NCBI GenBank assembly: GCA_019414725.1
Contig: DXLM01000078.1
Coordinates: forward strand, 1-12,842
From: Bacteroides sp.
GTDB lineage: Bacteria; Bacteroidota; Bacteroidia; Bacteroidales; Bacteroidaceae
Length of the DNA stretch: 12,842 nt
Reading direction: 5' to 3'
Shown: positions 6,489-12,842 of the stretch, piece after piece
Numbering within the stretch: position 1 is the stretch's first letter
How the letters are laid out: the number at the start of each line of letters is the position of its first letter
The notes under the pieces: generated by a model
The model's database searches: none
What the model was told of the DNA's origin: nothing
Seen by the model: only the letters and a program-made list of their open reading frames with translations
Translations under genes and position numbers: made by a program

Positions 6489-6505
6489 TTGGCATATCGT
6501 TTGCT
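6489..6505 (+). promoter_or_regulatory. Sigma-54 (RpoN) promoter of the exporter operon
   Basis: TTGGCATATCGTTTGCT matches the -24/-12 consensus YTGGCACG-N4-TTGCW at all key positions: GG at 6491-6492 and GC at 6503-6504, exactly 10 nt apart. The predicted start is near 6515, about 19 nt before the TolC-like gene's ATG at 6534. A divergent NtrC-type activator gene strongly supports it. No TAnnTTTG element was found in this interval. Confidence 0.85.
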
Positions 6506-6533
6506 TCCTATTCTGTGTTTAAATTAAAATGCA

Positions 6534-7841
6534 ATGAGAAATAACTTGATAATTGTGTGTTTGTTGTCCGGTCTGTCTTTGCCTGTATGTGGGCAAAGTA
6601 CACTGGACGATTGCATACGTTATGCTTGGAAACATAATCCTGGTTTCAAGAATGTCCAAATAGACGTAAAGGAAGCACGAACAGACTATGTGGCTGCTAT
6701 GGGTAAATTTCTTCCTTATGTTTCAGTACAGGCGGAAGTGGGCAGGCATATCGGACGTTCTGTCGATCCGGATACTAATGGATATACAGCCGATTCATAT
6801 AATCAAGGAACTATAGGAATGGATATAACTCTTTCTTTATTCGAAGGATTTGCCCGGATCAATCGTTTGCGATATACGCATTGGACTAAAAAAGAGAAGG
6901 AGTGGGATCATCTGGCAAAGAAAAATGATTTGGCTTATCGGGTAGCTGAGGCTTATTATAAAGCGGTATTGGATAAAAAGCTTTCAGAACTGGCAGCTGA
7001 ACAGCTTCGTTTGGGAGAACGTTATCTGAAACAGACGGAAGCTTTTGTAGAACTGGGGTTGAAATCGCTTTCGGACTTGCAGGAAGTAAAAGCGCGTCAT
7101 CAAGGAGATGTGTTCAGAGAGCGTATGTATGAAAAAAATCGTCAGATGTCCTTTCTTTATTTAAAGGAAATACTGGGTATGAAAGAGGGCGATATTTTGT
7201 CTGTTTCTTTATCAGTCAGTGAGGATACGCTCTTGTTAATGCCTCAAGTAGAGGTAGAAGAAGTCTATTTACGGTCCGTACACGTACTGCCGGATTATAA
7301 ACGGATGGAAATGTGGGAACGCGCTGCCCGTAAGGAGTATGCTGTGACCCTTGGACAGTTCAGCCCGACTATCTTCGCCCGTTTCTCATGGGGATCTGAT
7401 TTTTATAATTCCTTGTTCTCGTTACATCAATTGCGTGACCATTGGAATAAATATATAGGAGTAGGTATTTCATTCCCTATTCTTAGCGGATTAGATCGGA
7501 ATGCCGGAATAAGGAAGAAGAAATTAAACTTGCAACGGGTGCGGAACAGCATAGAGGAAGAGAAGTTACATTTACGTAATGAAACGGAACGAATTGTACT
7601 TTCATTACATTCGGGATGGGAAGAGCATCGACAGGCTTCCCTGCAGGTAAAAGCAGAAACGCAAGTGCTGAAAGAAACGGAACGGAAGTGGGAGGAAGGG
7701 CTTGTTTCCGTGTTTCAGTTGATGGAAGCACGAAATCGCCTGCTTGTCGCTAAAGCGGAAAAAATAAGAGTGCGTTTGCAGTACGAACTGACATCGCGAC
7801 TAACTATGTATTATCGGACAGGAAGTTTTATTAACCATTAA
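6534..7841 (+). CDS. TolC-family outer-membrane efflux protein
   Basis: Outer-membrane exit duct of a tripartite exporter. The 435-residue protein starts with a signal peptide (hydrophobic core about 4-18, likely cleavage after VCG at 20). It continues with the long amphipathic helices and strands of the TolC fold: LDDCIRYAWKHNP at the mature N-terminus, the first strand segment (about 62-105, GKFLPYVSVQAEVG to LSLFEGF), helical repeat 1 ending near 215, and the second half with QFSPTIFARFSWGS, SFPILSGLDRNAGIRKKKL and the closing helix with VFQLMEARNRLL. Length is normal for the family. It is the first gene of the operon, directly after the sigma-54 promoter, with 5 bp to the adaptor gene. 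A two-codon ATG-CAA-TGA overlaps its start. The substrate cannot be read from this sequence. Confidence 0.92.
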   Translation: MRNNLIIVCLLSGLSLPVCGQSTLDDCIRYAWKHNPGFKNVQIDVKEARTDYVAAMGKFLPYVSVQAEVGRHIGRSVDPDTNGYTADSYNQGTIGMDITLSLFEGFARINRLRYTHWTKKEKEWDHLAKKNDLAYRVAEAYYKAVLDKKLSELAAEQLRLGERYLKQTEAFVELGLKSLSDLQEVKARHQGDVFRERMYEKNRQMSFLYLKEILGMKEGDILSVSLSVSEDTLLLMPQVEVEEVYLRSVHVLPDYKRMEMWERAARKEYAVTLGQFSPTIFARFSWGSDFYNSLFSLHQLRDHWNKYIGVGISFPILSGLDRNAGIRKKKLNLQRVRNSIEEEKLHLRNETERIVLSLHSGWEEHRQASLQVKAETQVLKETERKWEEGLVSVFQLMEARNRLLVAKAEKIRVRLQYELTSRLTMYYRTGSFINH

Positions 7842-7846
7842 AAAAT

Positions 7847-9097
7847 ATGGACACACTAATTGAACGTAAAAAGCGTTTCACTCCCAGGCGGATTTATGGA
7901 GGTGCGGGAGTATTATTCATATTGGTATTCGTTTTTTATTTTATTTTTCGTGATACCGGTTCCTCCATGACCATTGACAAGAGCCGTATCACTATCGCTA
8001 CAGTTACAGAAAATGAGTTTAATGATTATGTCCGTGTAATTGGACAAGTACTTCCCAGCCGCATGATTTACCTCGATGCTATAGAAGGCGGAAGAGTGGA
8101 GGAACGCCTTCATGAAGAGGGAGCGATGGTAAAGAAAGGGGATGTGATTCTGCGCCTGAGTAATCCTCTGCTGAATATCGGTATCATGCAAAGTGAAGCA
8201 GATCTGGCCTATCAGGAAAACGAGTTGCGTAATACTCGTATAAGTATGGAGCAGGAACGGTTGAGTCTGAAGCAGGATCGTATCGGTATTCAGAAAGAAT
8301 TCATTATAAAGAAACGTCGTTACGGACAATACAAGCGGCTGATGGAGGGGCAATTGATAGCGAGGGAGGACTATCTCCAAGCTACGGAGGAATATGAAGC
8401 GGTAAAAGAACAATTGTCGGTATTGGATGAGCGGATCCGTCAAGATAGTTTGTTTCGTTTGACTCAGATAAGCAGTTTGGACGAGAATATAATGAATATG
8501 AAACGAAGTTTGGCATTGGTACGAGAACGTCTTGAAAACCTGAAAGTGAAAGCTCCTATAGACGGGCAAGTGGGTAATCTTGAAGCACAAATCGGGCAAT
8601 CCATTTCTGCCGGGGAACATATCGGTCAGATTATTACTGCTGATCTGAAGGTACAGGCATTAATTGACGAGCATTATGTGGAGCGTGTCGTCCAAGAGCT
8701 TCCCGCTGACTTTACCCGTGATGGAGAAAATTATAAGTTGGAAGTAACCAAAGTGTATCCTGAAGTGAAAGACGGGCAGTTTCGTACAGATTTCCGTTTC
8801 ACGACAGGGCGTCCCGAAAACATTCGGGCGGGACAAACTTATCATATCAATCTTCAGTTGGGGGATCCTGTCAAAGCTGTTCTGATTCCTCGGGGAGGTT
8901 TTTTTCAAATTACCGGAGGACGATGGATATATGTTGTGGATGAAAGTGGTAAATTTGCCGTCAGACGTCCTATCAAGATTGGCAGGCAGAATCCTCAGTT
9001 TTATGAAGTGACTGACGGGCTGGCTTCCGGTGAGAAAGTTATTATTTCCGGTTACGAGCTGTTTGGAGATAATGAGAAACTGATTTTAAACGAATAA
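7847..9097 (+). CDS. HlyD/MacA-like periplasmic adaptor subunit
   Basis: Membrane-fusion protein that links the inner-membrane ABC transporter to the TolC-like duct. The 416 residues have a basic N-terminus, one membrane anchor (about 17-34), a first lipoyl half (about 60-105, GGRVEERLHEEGAMVKKGDVIL), a long alpha-helical hairpin rich in Glu, Arg and Gln (about 112-225), a second lipoyl half (KAPIDGQVGNLEAQIGQSISAGEHI), a beta-barrel domain (about 265-345) and a membrane-proximal domain (GGRWIYVVDESGKFAVRRPI to the end). All domains are present, so it looks intact. There is no lipobox, so anchoring is by the transmembrane helix as in MacA. It lies 5 bp after the TolC-like gene and 13 bp before the ATPase gene, in the same operon. 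Confidence 0.92.
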   Translation: MDTLIERKKRFTPRRIYGGAGVLFILVFVFYFIFRDTGSSMTIDKSRITIATVTENEFNDYVRVIGQVLPSRMIYLDAIEGGRVEERLHEEGAMVKKGDVILRLSNPLLNIGIMQSEADLAYQENELRNTRISMEQERLSLKQDRIGIQKEFIIKKRRYGQYKRLMEGQLIAREDYLQATEEYEAVKEQLSVLDERIRQDSLFRLTQISSLDENIMNMKRSLALVRERLENLKVKAPIDGQVGNLEAQIGQSISAGEHIGQIITADLKVQALIDEHYVERVVQELPADFTRDGENYKLEVTKVYPEVKDGQFRTDFRFTTGRPENIRAGQTYHINLQLGDPVKAVLIPRGGFFQITGGRWIYVVDESGKFAVRRPIKIGRQNPQFYEVTDGLASGEKVIISGYELFGDNEKLILNE

Positions 9098-9110
9098 AAA
9101 ACACGTAAGA

Positions 9111-9821
9111 ATGATTAAAGTAGAAAACCTCTCTATGTTGTTCAGCACCGAGGAAGTGCAGACCAAAGCATTGAATGAAGTAACTTTCGAAATTGAAAAG
9201 GGAGAATTTGTCGCTATCATGGGGCCGTCCGGTTGTGGAAAATCTACCTTGTTGAATATACTTGGAACATTAGATACCCCTACTTCGGGCTCCTATCTCT
9301 TTGAAGGAAAGCGAGTGGATAAAATGAATGAAAACCAGCTGACCGCTCTCCGAAAAGGAAATATCGGTTTCATCTTCCAAAGCTTTAATTTGATTGATGA
9401 ACTGACTGTATATGAGAATGTTGAACTCCCATTGGTGTATCTTAATATAAAGCCGACAGAACGTAACAGGCGGGTAAAAGAAGTGCTTGAAAAAGTGAAT
9501 ATGCTGCATCGCGCCAATCATCTGCCACAACAGTTATCAGGTGGACAGCAGCAACGTGTGGCCATAGCCCGTGCCGTAGTTACCAATGCCAGGCTTTTGC
9601 TGGCGGATGAGCCGACAGGTAATTTGGACTCTACCAATGGGGTGGAGGTTATGGAACTGCTTAGTACACTGAACAAACAGGGGACCACCATCATCATTGT
9701 TACCCATTCACAGCGTGATGCTGCTTATGCACATCGTATAATCCGTTTGCTGGATGGTAAAATTATTGCCGAGAATCGTAACCGCCCTATGGAATCTGAC
9801 AGCAAAATTGAAATTTTATGA
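9111..9821 (+). CDS. ABC transporter ATPase, MacB/LolD type
   Basis: Cytoplasmic nucleotide-binding subunit that drives the exporter. The 236 residues contain all catalytic motifs: Walker A GPSGCGKST (38-46), Q-loop FIFQSFNLI (Q90), signature LSGGQQQR (142-149), Walker B LLLADE with catalytic E167, D-loop and switch histidine H199 in VTHS. The Q90-SFNLI and LSGGQQQRVAIARA segments and the PTGNLD motif are typical of the MacB/LolD/FtsE group that works with FtsX-type permeases. The stop overlaps the permease start by four bases (ATGA), so ATPase and permease are translationally coupled and should form one complex. Confidence 0.95.
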   Translation: MIKVENLSMLFSTEEVQTKALNEVTFEIEKGEFVAIMGPSGCGKSTLLNILGTLDTPTSGSYLFEGKRVDKMNENQLTALRKGNIGFIFQSFNLIDELTVYENVELPLVYLNIKPTERNRRVKEVLEKVNMLHRANHLPQQLSGGQQQRVAIARAVVTNARLLLADEPTGNLDSTNGVEVMELLSTLNKQGTTIIIVTHSQRDAAYAHRIIRLLDGKIIAENRNRPMESDSKIEIL

Positions 9822-12241
9822 TTATACAAAATTATTGGAATAGCGTTTGGCGTAATCTGATGAAGAGGAAAGGTTTCAGCTTCATCAATATCTTTGGCTT
9901 GGCTGTAGGCATGGCATCAGCTTTATTGATATTTACTTACGTTGCTTTTGAATTTAGTTTTGACAAAATGCATAGTAAGAGTGAACGGATTTATCGTGTG
10001 CAAAGTACTTTTCATGAGGGGGAAGTTCTGACGGATGATTGGGCGACCAGTTCATTCGGATATGGTTCGGCCATGCAGGAAAATCTGGCGGGAATTGAGG
10101 ATTATACTCGTGTAGGATGTATTATCCAACCGGAGCAATTGGTAAAATATGGCGAATTATGTCTGCGCGAGAATGGGATAGCATACGCTGATCCTGGCTT
10201 TTTCCGTTTGTTTGATTTTGAATTGTTGAAAGGTGACCGCGCTTCTTGTCTTTCCATGCCATGTCAGGTAGTGATTACGGAACGGATTGCCCGCAAATAT
10301 TTCAGAGATGAAGACCCTGTCGGGAAGATACTTATTTTTAACAGCAATATGGGGAAGGTGTCTTGTGAGGTAACTGGAGTCATGAAAGAAATGCCTTCTA
10401 ATTCGCATATACATTATAATTTTCTTTTATCATATGCCACCTTACCTAAATGGGTACAGGAGTATTGGTACAAACATGAAGCCTATACATATGTATTGCT
10501 GGATTCGCCCGAGCGCAAAGAAGAGATAGAACGTGCTTTTCCTCAATTGGCCGAGAAGTATAAAACTGAAGAGGCATTGAAAAACAAGACTTGGGGGGTG
10601 CGGTTGGAGCCATTGGAGAAGATTCATCTCAATCCTCAATTAGGTTATGAGGCCGAGTTGAAAGGAAACCATTCGGCCATCATCGCGTTGATTTTCGGAG
10701 CTATTGCTATTTTGATTATTGCTTGGATCAATTATATAAATCTGACAGTTGCCCGTTCTATGGAGCGTGCCAAAGAGGTAGGAGTGCGCAGGGTAGTGGG
10801 AGCTTTCCCGAAACAGCTTGTTGGTCAGTTTCTATTTGAAGCATTTGTAATGAATTTGATCGCTTTTATCATTGCGTTAGGATTGATCGAACTATTACTT
10901 CCTTCCTTCAATCAGTTGGTAGGACGTACTATTACTTTCTCTGTATGGTTTACGGAATATTGGGGGGGCGGGGTTCTATTGCTTTTTATAGTCGGTATTT
11001 ATATTTCCGGTTACTATCCTGCCCGCGCATTGTTGCGTAAGAAGCCGATTGTTTTACTGAAAGGTAAATTCCAAAATAGCCGTTCCGGAGAAAATACACG
11101 TAAAATATTGGTCATAGTACAATATACGGCATCCATGATATTGCTTTGTAGTACATTAATTGTGTTTGCACAACTCAGCTATATGCGTCGGCAGTCTTTG
11201 GGAGTAAAGACTGACCAGATTTTGGTAATCAAGTTTCCCGGGCCTACTGAGGGTATGAAAACAAAGATGGAGTCTATGCGGAGAGCTATCAAGAAATTGC
11301 CATTGGCGTCGAAAGTAACTTGTTCCGGGGCGGTACCGGGTGAAGAGGTGGCCATGTTCCTGTCCAATCATCGGGCACATGATGCGTTGAAGCAAAACCG
11401 GTTGTACGAGATGCTGAGTTGTGACCCTGATTATATAGATGCATACGGACTGGAGGTGGTAGCCGGACGGGGTTTTTCCGAGGAATATGGGGACGATGTG
11501 AATAAATTGGTTATCAACGAAACGGCTGCCCGTATGTTAGGATATGTGGATAATGATGATGCCATTGGTGAGGAAATAGCTGTTGAAACGCTAGGAGAGC
11601 CCATGCAGGTAATCGGGGTAGTGAAGGATTATCATCAGCAAGCGTTGAATAAAGGTTATACAGGGGTAATGCTTTTCCATAAAGATAAGATTGACTGGAT
11701 TCCTCAGCGTTATATTTCGGTTGTGATGAAACCGGGTGATCCTTCGGAATTAGTATCACAGATAGGAGAAATATGGAATAATTATTTTGCGGATTCCAGT
11801 TTTGATTATTTCTTCCTCGACCAGTTCTATGACCGGCAGTACCGTCAGGATGAGGCTTTCGGCGTATTGATGGGAGGTTTTACCGGATTGGCTATTTTTA
11901 TCTCCTGCTTAGGTTTATGGGTGTTGGTTATGTTCTCTTGTGCCGTCCGTACCAAGGAGATGGGTATCCGGAAAGTATTGGGGGCATCTCGTTGGAATCT
12001 GTTTTATCAGTTGGGTAAAGGTTTCTTTATTCCTATTATTATCGCTATTCTGATTGCGTTGCCTGTGGCATGGGGCAGCATGAATGCATGGTTGGCTCAT
12101 TATCCGTTCCGAACAGAATTGAAAGTGTGGTTCTTTCTGCTTCCTGTGGTCTTGATGTTGTTGATTTCTTTTCTGACTGTAGCAGGACAAACCATAAAGG
12201 TTGTTTATAGTAAACCCGCTCGGTCATTGAAATATGAATAA
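9818..12241 (+). CDS. FtsX/MacB-type ABC transporter permease, large duplicated form
   Basis: Inner-membrane permease of the exporter, 807 residues. About eight membrane helices are visible: TM1 near 24-43, three around 287-309, 337-358 and 381-400, TM5 near 428-450, and three at the C-terminus (682-707, 733-755, 770-792). Two large periplasmic domains (about 45-285, MacB-core type, and 455-680) follow TM1 and TM5. The two halves repeat the FtsX cytoplasmic motif: EVGVRRVVGAF (about 319) and EMGIRKVLGAS (about 713). The N-terminal FSFDKMHSKSERIYRV segment is characteristic of Bacteroidetes members. Four-helix MacB is the classical form; this duplicated version probably supplies both halves of a transporter in one chain. 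MacB-like pumps act as mechanotransmitters that expel periplasmic substrates through TolC, but the substrate here is unknown. A run of seven G at 10962-10968 lies in the codons for a Trp-Gly-Gly-Gly segment. Confidence 0.92.
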   Translation: MIIQNYWNSVWRNLMKRKGFSFINIFGLAVGMASALLIFTYVAFEFSFDKMHSKSERIYRVQSTFHEGEVLTDDWATSSFGYGSAMQENLAGIEDYTRVGCIIQPEQLVKYGELCLRENGIAYADPGFFRLFDFELLKGDRASCLSMPCQVVITERIARKYFRDEDPVGKILIFNSNMGKVSCEVTGVMKEMPSNSHIHYNFLLSYATLPKWVQEYWYKHEAYTYVLLDSPERKEEIERAFPQLAEKYKTEEALKNKTWGVRLEPLEKIHLNPQLGYEAELKGNHSAIIALIFGAIAILIIAWINYINLTVARSMERAKEVGVRRVVGAFPKQLVGQFLFEAFVMNLIAFIIALGLIELLLPSFNQLVGRTITFSVWFTEYWGGGVLLLFIVGIYISGYYPARALLRKKPIVLLKGKFQNSRSGENTRKILVIVQYTASMILLCSTLIVFAQLSYMRRQSLGVKTDQILVIKFPGPTEGMKTKMESMRRAIKKLPLASKVTCSGAVPGEEVAMFLSNHRAHDALKQNRLYEMLSCDPDYIDAYGLEVVAGRGFSEEYGDDVNKLVINETAARMLGYVDNDDAIGEEIAVETLGEPMQVIGVVKDYHQQALNKGYTGVMLFHKDKIDWIPQRYISVVMKPGDPSELVSQIGEIWNNYFADSSFDYFFLDQFYDRQYRQDEAFGVLMGGFTGLAIFISCLGLWVLVMFSCAVRTKEMGIRKVLGASRWNLFYQLGKGFFIPIIIAILIALPVAWGSMNAWLAHYPFRTELKVWFFLLPVVLMLLISFLTVAGQTIKVVYSKPARSLKYE

Positions 12242-12419
12242 TGGAATATAAGATATCCGTGGTTAGTAATTCATTTACAAGGAATATCATTTAAAACCAA
12301 TATAAATTATCGTACCAGTTCATTATGGCAGATCAATACTGATAAACTTTGAAAACCTTTTGAATTTTTCTACAAAACTAATTTTGCGTCTAAAATTATT
12401 TTATTAATTTTACAGCGTT

Positions 12420-12495
12420 TTTAAGGAGAGTCTAACTCTCTATAGTTACAAATGAGCGATGAGAAAGGGTGCCTTGGTGGCATCCTTTCTCTTTT
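12420..12495 (+). ncRNA. Candidate small structured RNA with its own promoter and terminator
   Basis: A plausible promoter, TTTG (12383-12386) with N18 and TAATTTTA (12405-12412, one mismatch to TAnnTTTG), would start a transcript near 12420. A TAATTTTG at 12379-12386 is an alternative -7 element. The transcript would hold a small hairpin GAGAGT-CTA-ACTCTC (12426-12440), a ~20-nt unpaired linker and a strong terminator hairpin (12461-12491). No ORF fits inside. It could be a stand-alone sRNA of about 75-100 nt, or the far 3' end of the exporter transcript. The family is not identified. Confidence 0.4.
12461..12495 (+). terminator. Strong intrinsic terminator
   Basis: GAGAAAGGGTGCC (12461-12473) pairs with GGCATCCTTTCTC (12479-12491) over 13 bp with one G-U pair, loop TTGGT, followed by TTTT. 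It ends the candidate small RNA. It is also the first convincing terminator after the exporter operon, 220 bp beyond the permease stop. The interval 12242-12360 contains only weak pairings such as GATATCC with GGAATATC. Confidence 0.8.
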
Positions 12496-12776
12496 GTAGT
12501 GTGTTTTTGTATAATTTATATTGTATTTTACTTATGTCACGATTATGTGAAATCACGATACATCTTTTGTATTTCCGTTTCTTTTACTTTTATCAGACTT
12601 AATCGTTTTTCTTGCATTAAAAAACAATTGGACCTCCCTTTGCTATATATTTAACACTCTTTTAATCTCATTTTGTTGAACAATCTACGCGATTCAAATG
12701 TTAATATAATGTGTTTTTCATAGTAATAGATTTAAGATTAATAGTTAGTATTTGCTTGTGAAAGTCAGTACACTTA
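12496..12776. other. A+T-rich intergenic stretch without a recognisable gene
   Basis: No ORF with credible coding character is present. The only one of note (61 codons from 12469) starts inside the terminator hairpin and encodes a low-complexity hydrophobic and aromatic peptide. No clear promoter pair, repeat or structured RNA was seen; TAGTATTTG near 12747 resembles a -7 element but has one base too many. The stretch may hold promoter DNA for a gene beyond the window. Confidence 0.5.
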
Positions 12777-12796
12777 CGGATAAAAGCGTTTATCCG
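12777..12796. other. Perfect 8-bp hairpin with AGCG tetraloop
   Basis: CGGATAAA-AGCG-TTTATCCG forms a perfect eight-base-pair hairpin 10 bp before the terminator at the window end. It could be a protein-binding dyad or part of the transcript that the following terminator ends. Nothing nearby decides between these. Confidence 0.5.
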
Positions 12797-12806
12797 AAAA
12801 GAAAAG

Positions 12807-12840
12807 AGAGGCGACCGGAAACGGAAGCCTCTTTCTTTTT
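12807..12840. terminator. Intrinsic terminator at the window edge
   Basis: AGAGGC (12807-12812) pairs with GCCTCT (12827-12832). Inside it, CCG-GAAA-CGG (12815-12824) forms a GNRA-capped inner stem, separated by GA/AA purine mismatches. A T-rich tract follows (12831-12840), and an A-rich tract precedes it, so it could act on both strands. On the plus strand it could end an unseen short RNA; on the minus strand it could end a gene beyond the window. Confidence 0.7.
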
Positions 12841-12842
12841 GA

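Noticed and set aside
7913..8620. 235-codon minus-strand ORF opposite the adaptor gene
   Set aside because: It is fully contained in the antisense of a convincing adaptor gene with all domains, and its translation shows no domain or signal.
12469..12654. 61-codon plus-strand ORF in the final intergenic region
   Set aside because: It begins inside a terminator hairpin, has no promoter or ribosome-binding context, and its composition is that of translated A+T-rich DNA.
1..12842. CRISPR array, toxin-antitoxin, phage-defence or bacteriocin-maturation cluster
   Set aside because: No regularly spaced repeats, Cas, nuclease, toxin, radical SAM or lanthionine-type genes are present; all long ORFs belong to recognised metabolic, regulatory or transport families.

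Overview
The window looks like a chromosomal segment of a gut Bacteroidales bacterium (Bacteroides/Phocaeicola type). This rests on A+T-rich intergenic DNA, TAnnTTTG-type -7 promoter elements, poor Shine-Dalgarno sequences, a GNAT-nitrilase fusion protein, and an ~800-residue two-domain FtsX/MacB permease of the kind abundant in Bacteroidetes. Genus and species are inferred from these traits, not from a database match. No phage, transposon, CRISPR array or integrase is visible. The gene content is core-like, and its most informative part is the regulatory DNA between positions 6203 and 6533.

Layout. Positions 1-52 are the 3' part of a tRNA-Gly(GCC) gene with its own terminator. A type I-like glutamine synthetase (minus strand, 176-1678) diverges from a fused acetyltransferase-nitrilase gene (plus strand, 1884-3416); the 205-bp gap holds a promoter element for each gene and a perfect 7+3+7 dyad. 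The fusion gene converges on a two-component operon (minus strand), and a long imperfect palindrome (3425-3537) separates the two 3' ends. The operon encodes an NtrC-type sigma-54 activator (4871-6202, start revised) followed by a membrane histidine kinase (3543-4871) with a 1-nt stop/start overlap.

Divergent from the activator gene is a four-gene plus-strand operon: TolC-like outer-membrane protein, HlyD-like adaptor, MacB/LolD-type ABC ATPase, and FtsX-type permease (6534-12241). Together these make a complete MacAB-TolC-like export machine. Its promoter region reads as a textbook sigma-54 control region: a GG-N10-GC promoter at 6489-6505, an IHF-like site at 6458-6470, and upstream activator-type sites near -90 and -110. 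The same dyad, CGTCYAA-N3-TTGGAC, occurs as a perfect palindrome beside the activator gene's own promoter (6261-6277). The simplest model is that the kinase senses a membrane or cytoplasmic cue, phosphorylates the activator, and the activator turns on the exporter through sigma-54 while controlling its own gene through the matching operator.

The last 600 bases (12242-12842) contain no convincing protein gene. They hold a candidate small structured RNA ending in a strong terminator hairpin (about 12420-12495), an A+T-rich stretch with nothing recognisable, and two further hairpins, the last a terminator at the window edge.
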